Shown here: one piece after another, positions 44,496 through 52,531 of the stretch
Numbering within the stretch: position 1 is the first letter of the stretch
Layout: every line of letters begins with the position of its first letter
Assembly: GCF_001941425.1 (NCBI RefSeq)
Contig: NZ_CP009244.1
Span: forward strand, 1,674,001 to 1,738,000
From: Corynebacterium ammoniagenes DSM 20306
GTDB lineage: Bacteria > Actinomycetota > Actinomycetes > Mycobacteriales > Mycobacteriaceae
Direction of reading: 5' to 3'
DNA: 64,000 nucleotides
The notes under the pieces: generated by a model
What the model was told of the DNA's origin: nothing
What the model saw: the letters and a program-made list of their open reading frames with translations, nothing else
Database searches by the model: none
Made by a program: the position numbers and the translations under genes

Positions 44496-46037
44496 TTAGT
44501 TCAGCGGATTAATTCCTGCACCGAACCACCAGACGGCGACCAGTGCGGCAGCGCCGAGGATAAAGAAGATCCACGACGATGCCAGCGGACGACGTGCAGG
44601 GCTCGACAGTGCCTTAACGCCGAGTGCCGAGTCCACGGAGATAAAGCCTGGGCCGGTAAATTGCACGCCCACGTTCACGACGAACAAGACAAGTGCCAGC
44701 CACAGCGCTTCTGGCCATGCGAAGATGTCTAAACCGGTACCGGATGCGGCCAGCTCATGAATAGCCATAAAGCCGGTGGCTACCATCGCGGCCATCGCGG
44801 CCAAGGGGGTAAGAAGTCCCAGGACCAAGAAGACACCTGCTACCAGCTGCAAGACTGGCAGGCCGGTGGCCAAGAGATTGGACATCGCGTAATTGGCGTA
44901 CTCGCCTTCCAGACCGGAAATTCCAGCGGATGCACCGATGCTAAAGAGGGTGCGTACACCTTCGATAATGAGGTATCCACCTAAGGCGATTCGAATAAAC
45001 AGCAAACCGAAGTCAATGGTGCCGCGCTTGCCGTATTGACGGCGCAGAGCCTTTTCTTCCTCGTACTGCGCTGCAGCAGCCGAGTCTGCGTCCAGTGACA
45101 TGGCAGTCTCATCGGAGTACTGCGACGGGGAATCAAAATGCTGCGTCGAAGCCATGCCTGCTGCCCCTGCTCCAGCCGCACCGGCTCCTGCTGCGCCGGC
45201 CCCGGCTGCACCGTAGTTCGTCGCATCGCCAGCAGGCGACGCGGCCGGCTGTACGGTCGTGGGCTCATAGCCGTAGTCTGCAGCCGGGGTTACCGTCGTG
45301 GGTTCTTCTTCGAAGGAGGCGTTGCGGGATGCAAAATCTCGGTCATCATAAGAATTGTTCTGTGAACCAGTCGTAGGGCCCATGTTCATCGTCTCCCTAG
45401 GTTGGGACTCAACAGGTGACTGCGGAGCCTGAGTGTTATTCGGCGTAATTTCTTGCGGCTGAGCACGTCCCGGTCGATCAAACACGCTCGAACGCTGCGA
45501 CTCCTCTACTGCTTCTGCTTGCGCTGGCTTGGCTTGCGCTGGCTTGGCTTGCGTTGACGCGGATTGCGCACCTGCGGCCGCAGGTGCCGCCGCTGCCGCT
45601 TGCCCCTGCTGCTTCGCCTTAGACGCCGGCGCAGATGGCTGTGCGGACACCGGATCGACGCTTTCTACAATGCGTGCGCCACCGGCCCGCTGGCTACCAG
45701 CCTTGTTGGCAGTACTTGCTTTAATATCGGCGTCTTTCGGACGCTCAAAGGAAGTAGTCGGCTCATCAGACGGGCTGGTGCCCGCCTTAGCTGCTGCCCC
45801 AGAGACAGCGCCGCCGGCTGCCCCAGCAGTCGTGGCAGACGAAGCCCCAGTAGAAGGCTTCGAGCCTGCTGAGTCGGAGCTAGCGGACGCTGGGCTAGCT
45901 GAGGCTGGACTCGCAGAAGCTTGGCTTCCAGATACTGAAGTGGAGTCGTTAGTCGGTTTATAGGCAGGAACACCCAACTCGTCATCAAAATCTGATGCCT
46001 TATCAGGTTGATCATTGGACGGTTTATTCGTGCTCAT
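44496..46037 (-). CDS. DoxX-family membrane protein with long Ala/Ser/Pro-rich N-terminal region
   Basis: A 513-residue protein. The first about 330 residues are low-complexity, rich in Ala, Ser, Pro, Gln and Thr, with short repeats such as PASASPASASP, AKPAQAKPAQ and GAAGAGAAGAGAAG, and no predicted fold. The last about 170 residues are a DoxX domain: FGLLFIRIALGGYLIIEGVR, then three more hydrophobic segments including VLQLVAGVFLVLGLLTPLA. An Arg/Gly-rich stretch (RRQYGKRGTIDFG) links the two. DoxX proteins are tied to membrane redox or thiol-stress functions in actinobacteria. The long disordered region is presumably cytoplasmic. It is a single gene, divergent from the hydroquinone reductase homologue. 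Confidence 0.78.
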   Translation of the reverse strand: MSTNKPSNDQPDKASDFDDELGVPAYKPTNDSTSVSGSQASASPASASPASASSDSAGSKPSTGASSATTAGAAGGAVSGAAAKAGTSPSDEPTTSFERPKDADIKASTANKAGSQRAGGARIVESVDPVSAQPSAPASKAKQQGQAAAAAPAAAGAQSASTQAKPAQAKPAQAEAVEESQRSSVFDRPGRAQPQEITPNNTQAPQSPVESQPRETMNMGPTTGSQNNSYDDRDFASRNASFEEEPTTVTPAADYGYEPTTVQPAASPAGDATNYGAAGAGAAGAGAAGAGAAGMASTQHFDSPSQYSDETAMSLDADSAAAAQYEEEKALRRQYGKRGTIDFGLLFIRIALGGYLIIEGVRTLFSIGASAGISGLEGEYANYAMSNLLATGLPVLQLVAGVFLVLGLLTPLAAMAAMVATGFMAIHELAASGTGLDIFAWPEALWLALVLFVVNVGVQFTGPGFISVDSALGVKALSSPARRPLASSWIFFILGAAALVAVWWFGAGINPLN

Positions 46038-46169
46038 AGTCTAAACAGTAGGCGAAACAAAGCCTTCTCACAGCCAGCAGAGTCGGCGCGCCCCGGCATT
46101 TTACCCGCGCGTTGTCAAACCTTTATACCCTTGCGATGAAACCATCTAGACCTTCCGACGGATTTGAGC

Positions 46170-46191
46170 TAATATTGTTGACACGTCAACA
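46170..46191 (+). promoter_or_regulatory. -10 box with overlapping palindromic operator, GHR gene
   Basis: TAATAT (46170-46175) is followed directly by the inverted repeat TGTTGAC-AC-GTCAACA (46176-46191), which covers the expected transcription start. Perfect 7-bp arms over a start site are typical of a repressor operator, for example a redox- or quinone-sensing regulator. The regulator gene is not identified here. Confidence 0.55.
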
Positions 46192-46212
46192 CAATGGGAT
46201 TGAAGGAGTGCC

Positions 46213-47301
46213 ATGACTAACGAGAACACACAAGAAGACATCCAAGAAGCGCGCAATGCCTCACCAGACGGTGAGTTTATTCGCGATACCAACTACATCG
46301 AAGACCGCATCCTGCCGGGCATCACGGAGCCAACGGAGCAGGAAGACGGCACTTTCCACTGGCCACAGGAAGCTGGTCGCTACCGCTTGGCCGTAGCCCG
46401 CGCTTGTCCTTGGGCACACCGCACGGTAATTACGCGCCGCTTGATGGGCCTGGAAGATACCGTGTCTTTGGCACTGGCCGGACCAACGCACGATGCACGG
46501 TCCTGGACCTTTGATTTAGACGAAGGCGAAGTCGACCCCGTATTGCAGATCCCGCGGTTGCAAGATGCTTATTTCAAGCGCTTTCCGGATTACCCCCGGG
46601 GGATTACGGTCCCGGCAATCGTCGAGGAATCGACCGGGCGCGTAGTCACCAATGACTACCCCTCCATCGTGCGTGATTTCATCACCAACTGGAAAGACTT
46701 CCAGCGCGAAGGCGCACCGAACCTCTACCCCGAAGAGCACGCGGAGGAGATGGAAGAGCTTAATTACTACATCTTCAAAGCCATCAACAATGGTGTTTAC
46801 CGCAGTGGTTTTGCAGGCTCACAGGAAGCATATGAGTCTGCGTATGACTTTTTGTGGGAAGCATTGGATTGGGTAGAAGATCGCTTAGGCAAGCAGCGGT
46901 ATATGGTCGGCGATCACATCACCGAGACCGATATTCGCCTGTTTGTTACCCTCATCCGCTTTGATCCAGTCTACTACAGCCACTTCAAGTGCTCCCGCCA
47001 CAAGCTGGCGGAGATGCCCAATATCTGCGGATACCTCCAGGAACTTTTCCAAATCCCCGGCTTTGGTGACACCACTGATTTCACCGAAATCAAGCAGCAC
47101 TACTTTATGGTGCACACCGAAATTAACCCGACCAAGATTGTGCCAGTCGGCCCAGACATGTCCTGGCTGATGGAAGAACACGATCGCGATCGCTTCGGTG
47201 GCCAGCCATTCGCCGAGGGCACCACCATGCCAGGTCCTTTGCCCAAGGGTGAAGAGGTTAAAAACCCGGAAGATTTCCAGCAGCCTTTATTTGAGCGCTA
47301 A
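46213..47301 (+). CDS. Xi-class GST / glutathionyl-hydroquinone reductase homologue
   Basis: A 362-residue protein. The thioredoxin-like domain holds the Xi-class active-site motif ARACPWAHRTVITRRLMGLE (about residues 55-74, nucleophilic Cys), followed by the long insert with FPDYPRGITVPAIVEESTGR and NDYPSIVRDF (about 140-155). The helical C-terminal domain has YMVGDHITETDIRLFVTLIRFDPVYY (about 235-260). These enzymes remove a thiol from conjugated hydroquinones. Corynebacteria make mycothiol rather than glutathione, so the natural thiol is probably mycothiol (inference). It lies next to lysG, as I recall for C. glutamicum. Confidence 0.88.
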   Translation: MTNENTQEDIQEARNASPDGEFIRDTNYIEDRILPGITEPTEQEDGTFHWPQEAGRYRLAVARACPWAHRTVITRRLMGLEDTVSLALAGPTHDARSWTFDLDEGEVDPVLQIPRLQDAYFKRFPDYPRGITVPAIVEESTGRVVTNDYPSIVRDFITNWKDFQREGAPNLYPEEHAEEMEELNYYIFKAINNGVYRSGFAGSQEAYESAYDFLWEALDWVEDRLGKQRYMVGDHITETDIRLFVTLIRFDPVYYSHFKCSRHKLAEMPNICGYLQELFQIPGFGDTTDFTEIKQHYFMVHTEINPTKIVPVGPDMSWLMEEHDRDRFGGQPFAEGTTMPGPLPKGEEVKNPEDFQQPLFER

Positions 47302-47329
47302 AGCTCCACATCCTCTTAGGCAAGACAGC

Positions 47330-47363
47330 AGCGCGGCACGCTTTACAGTGTGTGCCGCGCTTT
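47330..47363. terminator. Terminator between the GHR gene and lysG
   Basis: A perfect 10-bp stem AGCGCGGCAC/GTGCCGCGCT, with an inner CAC/GTG pairing, is followed by TTGCTT on the plus strand. It lies between convergent genes. Confidence 0.8.
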
Positions 47364-47385
47364 GCTTGTCGATGCCCCCTTATTC

Positions 47386-48267
47386 CTATTTCCGCTGCGG
47401 CAACGCAGTACGCGCGGCGCTGATAACGCTGCTCGTAAGCTTTTCCAGCACTTCTGACTCCAGTCGCCAGCGCTGCCAATACAGATCGACTTCAATATCA
47501 TCGCCGTCGAGTGCTACTAGATCGCCGGAGTCGAGGTATTGCTGGACTTGAATTTCTGCCAGCACTCCCCAGCCCAAGCCAATGCGCACGGCTTCTAAAT
47601 AAGCCTCAGACGTTGGAATCTGCGATACCCTACCGCGGATAACGTGCAGTTCTACCTGCCGATCGCGCATGGCTTGATCCAAGATCGCATCTTGCGGGCC
47701 ATAGATAACTAGCGGCATTTGACGCCAGGCCAGACCGAGCTCGGTAGTAAACCGGCTTTTAATATCCGGGGTACTCACCGCGACATATCGCATGGTGCCT
47801 AAATATTCCGAGACACAACCCGATACCGGCGCTGACTCATGCGTAATAGCACCGAGTACGTCACCGCGGCGCAGCATCGACAAGGTGCGGGTTTCATCTT
47901 CGACGCGCAGGCGCAAGGCCGCGTCACCGTATTGCGCCATTTCTGCCATCACTGCTTTAAACCAGGTTGCCAGCGTGTCATTATTAACCGCAACCGATAG
48001 CGGCACCCGCTGCAAACGCTGCCCTAAGCGCGCATCTGTTTCTGCTTGCACCAGCGCCATGCGCCTGGCTGACTGCACCAAAATCTCCCCGGCGTCTGTC
48101 GCGGTGACCGGATTGGCGCGCCGCAATAGCACTCTGCCCGTGGCGGCTTCCAAGGATTTAATACGTTGGCTGACCGCCGATGGGGTGATTCCCAACACCG
48201 TTGCCGCGTATTCAAAGCTGCCTTCATCCACGATGGCCAGCAGGGTTTCCAAATGCACAGGGTTCAT
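47386..48267 (-). CDS. lysG: LysR-type activator of lysE
   Basis: A 293-residue LysR regulator of the ArgP/LysG branch. The helix-turn-helix lies in EGSFEYAATVLGITPSAVS then QRIKSLEAATGRVLL (residues 15-50). Blocks shared with C. glutamicum LysG include the hinge LSVAVNNDTLATWF, EDETRTLSMLRRGDVLGAIT (about 125) and the C-terminal LYWQRWRLES. In C. glutamicum LysG activates lysE when lysine, arginine or histidine accumulates. The gene is divergent from lysE across a 69-base gap, the classical arrangement. Confidence 0.93.
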   Translation of the reverse strand: MNPVHLETLLAIVDEGSFEYAATVLGITPSAVSQRIKSLEAATGRVLLRRANPVTATDAGEILVQSARRMALVQAETDARLGQRLQRVPLSVAVNNDTLATWFKAVMAEMAQYGDAALRLRVEDETRTLSMLRRGDVLGAITHESAPVSGCVSEYLGTMRYVAVSTPDIKSRFTTELGLAWRQMPLVIYGPQDAILDQAMRDRQVELHVIRGRVSQIPTSEAYLEAVRIGLGWGVLAEIQVQQYLDSGDLVALDGDDIEVDLYWQRWRLESEVLEKLTSSVISAARTALPQRK

Positions 48268-48336
48268 GAAGCTATTCTAACCTAAGGTGAGTTTCTATCA
48301 TTGGACTTCATCTAACAGTCGTTGCATAGTAAGGCT
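48268..48336. promoter_or_regulatory. lysG/lysE divergent control region
   Basis: Only 69 bases separate the two starts, so both promoters and the LysG site must overlap here. I see CTAACCTAAGGTGAG near lysG and GCATAGTAAGGCT immediately before the lysE ATG, but could not define the LysG box. Confidence 0.5.
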
Positions 48337-49065
48337 ATGTCAACGATGTCTCTCCTTATCTCCGGTTTCGCGCTGGGTATCTCGCTGATTGTAGCAATTG
48401 GCCCACAAAATGCTCTGCTGATTAAGCAGGGCATTAAACGCGACCACATTTGGGTAGTCATCGCTATTTGCGCAGTCTCCGATATGTTGCTTATCGCCGG
48501 CGGTACCGCGGGCGTGGGCTATTTGGTAGAAACCTTCCCTACCGCGTTGGTCGTACTGAAATATCTCGGCGCTGCCTACTTGGCCTATTTCACGTTCTTG
48601 TGTTTCCGCGATGGCTTCCGCGACAAGGTAGAGACCCTATCCCCCACCGATGCCGAGCCGAATCACACCGAGCAGATCGACTCCTTCGATGGCGGCACCT
48701 CTGGAGGAACGGGCAGCGGCGCCGCGGTTGACACCCGCAAGCCCGCGACCGCGCTGCGCCGGCAGATGCGCAAGTCCACTTGGTTAAAGCCAGCACTGGC
48801 CACACTCGCCATCTGTTGGCTCAACCCTGCCGCATACGTCGACGTGCTGGTTATGCTCGGCGGTATTGCCAATCAATATGGTCCCGACGGACGTTGGGTC
48901 TTTGCCGCCGGTGCTATTACCGCCAGCATGGTGTGGTTTCCCACCATCGGGCTTTCTGCCGCGAAGTTCTCCCATATTCTTTCGCGTCCCGCAGTCTGGC
49001 GCGGCATCAACATCGGCATTGGCTGCATCATGACGCTGCTGACAATCAAGCTGCTGCTGAGCTAA
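48337..49065 (+). CDS. lysE: L-lysine/L-arginine exporter
   Basis: A 242-residue exporter of basic amino acids, founding member of the LysE superfamily. The N-terminus has the family signature ISLIVAIGPQNALLIKQGIKR (residues 15-35, Pro central). The C-terminal half has CWLNPAAYVDVLVMLGG with the second conserved Asn-Pro (about 165), and VWFPTIGLSAAKFSHIL. The middle loop (about 100-150) is Gly/Ser/Thr-rich and hydrophilic. The ATG at 48337 follows AAGG closely. Its TAA stop shares bases with the benE stop on the other strand. Confidence 0.94.
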   Translation: MSTMSLLISGFALGISLIVAIGPQNALLIKQGIKRDHIWVVIAICAVSDMLLIAGGTAGVGYLVETFPTALVVLKYLGAAYLAYFTFLCFRDGFRDKVETLSPTDAEPNHTEQIDSFDGGTSGGTGSGAAVDTRKPATALRRQMRKSTWLKPALATLAICWLNPAAYVDVLVMLGGIANQYGPDGRWVFAAGAITASMVWFPTIGLSAAKFSHILSRPAVWRGINIGIGCIMTLLTIKLLLS

Positions 49066-50441
49066 CTCCTGGTGCGCTGGTGTACCCCAGCGTCTAGTTC
49101 TTCTCGTGCTTCCAGCAACGCTGCATCCTGCAGGTCTGCGTCAGGACGCCCTGCATCGACTAGCTCTGCTTCTCGACGGTCTGACTCATCGTCGGTGGTT
49201 TCTTCCACCACGACGGGTTCTGGTTTCGGATCCATCAACCACGCAACGAGGCAGCCAAAGACGATGCCCCAAAATGGTGCAGTAATGCCTAACAACGAAA
49301 TCTCGGAGACCGTCACTAAAAAGCACACCAGTGCACCCATGGAAAAGGCGCCGGAAAATCCTGCGACAAAGGCATTCTTCAGTGGCGCGAGCATCGCGAT
49401 TCCGGCCAGCGCTGCGATAAACGCTGCTGGCATGGCCAACATGAATCCGACGAATACTGGCGAGAAAAGCCCCACGCAGATAGCGCCAATAGCGGTGACC
49501 ATGGCTGCGACATAATGACGGTCTTTGTTGGGACCGGCGACGATCAACGCGTTGGTCGGCCCAGTCAGGCAGCTAGAGATATTGCCTATCAGCGCCATGG
49601 GCAACGAAACCAGGCCACTGACTGCGGCTGCTAAGTTGACCCCTGGCTTGTGACCGGCGGCTTGGAGCACGGCGATTCCCTGGCCGTTTTGCACGATCAC
49701 CACGGTGATGGTCAACGGGATAACTAGCTCCACCATCGCGGAGAAAGAAAATTCAGGCGCGGTAAATACTGGCGAGGCGATAATGCCATCGGCAAGAATT
49801 CCGCCACCGAGTTGTCCTGAAGCAATTGCGATGACCGTACCGACAACCGCCGCTATCGCGACCGGCGGAGCTACCGCTGCCAAACGCGGGGTGGCACTCA
49901 AAGCGACAAAAATTAAAACCATCGGGATAGCAATGAGCGGAGAGCCAGTCGCTGCGGTAATGAGGTCAAGACCAAAGCGCAGGAAGATTCCTGCCACCAT
50001 GGCCATCACAATGGTCGGTGGCAACAGCTCCATGATTTTGCCAATGAGCCCTGTCCAACCGAGCAAAAAGACCAACAGTCCGGTAGCAAGGTACGCGCCG
50101 ATGACTTCCCCGAAGGTCAAGTGCATGAGCGCATCACCTGCGAGCACCGTGCCGGGGATAGTCCAAAAATACGCTTGCGGGCTGCGATAGAGATAGGTCA
50201 GCAGCAGCGTTAAAATGCCGTTGCCCAAAAAGGCACCAAAGATCCATGACGAGGTTTGTTCGGGGCTGAGGTTGCCCGCTGCAGCGGCCGCGAGAATGAC
50301 CGCAATCGGCCCGGAGGCGGAAAAGATCAGCGCGACGAGACCATCGCCAAGCTCCTGCGGGCCAAAGTCGCGGACGATTTCGCGGAGGGTGGGACGTGTC
50401 AGATGCGGTTTTTCCACCGCGAGCAAAGGTGATGCGCCCAT
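49062..50441 (-). CDS. benE: Benzoate/H+ symporter family protein
   Basis: A 459-residue protein with about eleven to twelve membrane segments, of the BenE family. Landmarks: GDGLVALIFSASGPIAVILAAA near the N-terminus, IPGTVLAGDALMHLTFGE (about 105), and VIVQNGQGIAVLQAAGHKP then GNISSCLTGPTNALIVAG (about 255-300), which match the family's substrate region. It ends in an acidic 60-residue tail. No aromatic degradation gene is adjacent, so benzoate is only a family-based guess. The stop codon (TAG) overlaps the lysE stop (TAA) in the four bases CTAA, so the two genes converge with no room for a terminator. Confidence 0.87.
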   Translation of the reverse strand: MGASPLLAVEKPHLTRPTLREIVRDFGPQELGDGLVALIFSASGPIAVILAAAAAGNLSPEQTSSWIFGAFLGNGILTLLLTYLYRSPQAYFWTIPGTVLAGDALMHLTFGEVIGAYLATGLLVFLLGWTGLIGKIMELLPPTIVMAMVAGIFLRFGLDLITAATGSPLIAIPMVLIFVALSATPRLAAVAPPVAIAAVVGTVIAIASGQLGGGILADGIIASPVFTAPEFSFSAMVELVIPLTITVVIVQNGQGIAVLQAAGHKPGVNLAAAVSGLVSLPMALIGNISSCLTGPTNALIVAGPNKDRHYVAAMVTAIGAICVGLFSPVFVGFMLAMPAAFIAALAGIAMLAPLKNAFVAGFSGAFSMGALVCFLVTVSEISLLGITAPFWGIVFGCLVAWLMDPKPEPVVVEETTDDESDRREAELVDAGRPDADLQDAALLEAREELDAGVHQRTRS

Positions 50442-50793
50442 GGGTTAAGACTCCTAATCTTAAAAATGTCATCGCAACGTTAAATCCGTTGCTGCACATT
50501 GCCAGGAAGAATTATTACCTAGCTTTCTCACGTGCGTAATTGTGCTCCCAATCACGACATTTTGCACGCGCATACCCCTACTCCTGGACACTCGAAATGG
50601 CAGTCATAGGCCATTTTCAACATCGCCGCAGCACACCCAACCAGGGACATATGTTCACCTGACGCACACCTATACCCCCGGTGAACAGCAAATATAAAGC
50701 CCCGTCGCCCAGCGTCGACCCATGATGGAAATCATGGATCGCACCTAGCGAAGGGGCAATATAAGCTCGGCGGTTTCGCGCTGTACTGCTTAA
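50442..50793. other. Intergenic region benE / ykvI-like gene with two palindromes
   Basis: About 350 bases, with no open frame that looks coding. It holds the inverted repeat TGTTCACC/GGTGAACA (50652-50659 with 50680-50687) and a perfect CCATGAT-GGAA-ATCATGG (50720-50737). The second is followed by no T-run. One may terminate the YkvI-like gene; the benE promoter must lie at the left end. Nothing else is recognisable. Confidence 0.5.
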
Positions 50794-52191
50794 CTAGTTC
50801 GCAGTGTCAGTAGTTTTCTTCGCGGGTTTCCTCACTGCGTCATCGGCAGCAGCATCTGTTTGCTGCACTGGCTCTTCGACGCCATCGCAGCCGATGTAGT
50901 ACTTCACATCGGTAGCGTCGTCGTCGACCGCATCCGGAGTAAATTCCACTTCTTCGTCGGAGTCGAGTTCTTCGGTGACTTCCGCGACCAAGTCTTCAAA
51001 GAGCACCTCGTGATGAAGGTTAGATTCCTTCAGCTCGCGGCCGATGGTGCCATCGTGCTTCTCATCGTATGTCTCGTCTGGGTGCAGCTTCAGGCGCAGC
51101 AGCGACTTGATGCGCTCGCGGCGGGTAGATTCATCACGAATCTTCGACAGGCCGCGGAACCAAGCAAAGACGAGGACGACAATCATGAACATGCCCAGGT
51201 AACCCAAGATTGGGTAGACGTAGTTCATCAGAGTCTTGAAGCCGAGGAAGGACATGGCGTAACCCGCCAGGGTGCCTGCGGCAAAGATTGGGTAGGTGCG
51301 CTTTTCGCGACCTGCGGATAGGCGCTTGCCCAGGGCGTAGAACATACCGATGGCAGTATTGAAGATCATCAAGAAGATGACGATTGCCATCAAGACGCCA
51401 GCGGTATCGCCCATCTCATTGACCAAGACAAGCATTGGAACATCGGAATCGCCAATCTTGTCTGCGCCCATCAATAGCACGAAGCCAGCGAGTCCGAGCA
51501 GTACCGAGTAGACAAAGCCGCCGATGATGCCTCCCCAACCTGCTTCGCGCGGGCTGATGTGGTCACCACCAATAACCAAGGACATGGATACTGCCAAGAT
51601 AAGTGCTAGGCCGTTGTAGTTAAAGGCCGACAGGAGCCAGTGACCAATGGGGGTTTCAGTCTGCGCCGCAACATCGATGACTGCCGCCGGGTCGTCTGGC
51701 ATATTCATCAGGGTGTAAATGAGCACGGCGATAACCGCGATAATGATCGTTGGGGTCAGCATGCCGATGACATTGGAGACCTTGTCCACATCAAGTAGTC
51801 CGGTCAACAGGACCAAGACCATCATTGCTGTGGAGCCGACCCAGGTTGGCAGACCAAATTGCTGGGCCAGGTTAGAACCCGCGCCAGCCAGCATGACAAA
51901 GCCGACGGCGAACAAGGTAAAGATGACGGCAACATCGAGCATCTTCGACACAATCGGGTGCGAGACTTTCCTAAAAACCGCGTTGTGTTCCGAGGCGTGG
52001 AAATAAGACCCAAGTTGCAAAAACACGGTTCCCGCTAGCGTCATGACGATGCCAGCGACGATAATTCCCCAGACGCCATTGAGCCCAAATGCGGTGAAGT
52101 ACTGAACCACCTCTTGACCGGTGGCAAAGCCTGCACCCACCAATAGGCCAATGAATGCGAGGGCAATTCCTATTATGTTTCGGTAAGACAC
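50794..52191 (-). CDS. YkvI-family membrane transporter with acidic cytoplasmic tail
   Basis: A 465-residue protein. Residues 1-340 form about ten membrane segments starting GIALAFIGLLVGAGFATGQE, the hallmark of the YkvI group (relatives of amino acid permeases with the LeuT-like fold); a later block is SLVIGGDHISPREAGWGG (about 185). The last about 125 residues are hydrophilic and acidic, with runs such as EELDSDEEVEFTPDAVDDD, unusual for the family, and probably cytoplasmic. The start is GTG with AAGGAAATT directly upstream. The substrate is unknown. It is a single gene upstream of the gatB terminator region. Confidence 0.75.
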   Translation of the reverse strand: MSYRNIIGIALAFIGLLVGAGFATGQEVVQYFTAFGLNGVWGIIVAGIVMTLAGTVFLQLGSYFHASEHNAVFRKVSHPIVSKMLDVAVIFTLFAVGFVMLAGAGSNLAQQFGLPTWVGSTAMMVLVLLTGLLDVDKVSNVIGMLTPTIIIAVIAVLIYTLMNMPDDPAAVIDVAAQTETPIGHWLLSAFNYNGLALILAVSMSLVIGGDHISPREAGWGGIIGGFVYSVLLGLAGFVLLMGADKIGDSDVPMLVLVNEMGDTAGVLMAIVIFLMIFNTAIGMFYALGKRLSAGREKRTYPIFAAGTLAGYAMSFLGFKTLMNYVYPILGYLGMFMIVVLVFAWFRGLSKIRDESTRRERIKSLLRLKLHPDETYDEKHDGTIGRELKESNLHHEVLFEDLVAEVTEELDSDEEVEFTPDAVDDDATDVKYYIGCDGVEEPVQQTDAAADDAVRKPAKKTTDTAN

Positions 52192-52531
52192 AATTTCCTT
52201 GGATTAGCGGACATTACGGGGCTAAATAGTTTCGTTGAAAACTTATCTATTTAGCGAACAGTAATTCAGGCTAACCGCTGACCTGCACCTATGCTAATTT
52301 TTCCGGCTGATTTTAATAGATAAAACAGGTGGAAAACATGCACTTACCTGCGTTTATATAGTTTTGATTACCATGAGACATCTCACAGGCTGACTTATCA
52401 TGTGAATCAATCAATCTTATGGGGAGTTTCAAAGCGAAACTCCTTCTAGAAAGCGTGAAACCCGCAGGCCAACCCTCTGTTACGCACAGGGGTCGGTCTG
52501 CGGGTAATCAGCAAAAATGCTGCGTTGCTTA
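52192..52531. other. Intergenic region between ykvI-like gene and gatB
   Basis: 340 bases. The left part (52192-52420) is AT-rich and must contain the ykvI-like promoter (minus strand). A perfect 8-bp hairpin GGAGTTTC/GAAACTCC occupies 52423-52443, and the gatB terminator follows at 52461-52504. No coding frame is convincing. Confidence 0.55.
52461..52504 (-). terminator. Terminator after gatB
   Basis: A long stem (ACCCGCAGACCGACCCCTGT with ACAGAGGGTTGGCCTGCGGG, mostly paired with a few wobbles) is followed on the minus strand by TTTCACGCTTTC. It begins 28 bases past the gatB stop. Confidence 0.85.

Noticed and set aside
45100..45960. Short tandem-like repeats that might suggest a repeat array
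   Set aside because: They are codon-level repeats of Ala/Gly/Ser/Pro inside one protein, not CRISPR or intergenic repeats. No spacer structure is present.
45529..45963. Ala-rich plus-strand frame opposite the low-complexity part of the DoxX-domain gene
   Set aside because: Composition reflects the repetitive GC-rich DNA of the real gene; no start signal and no domain.
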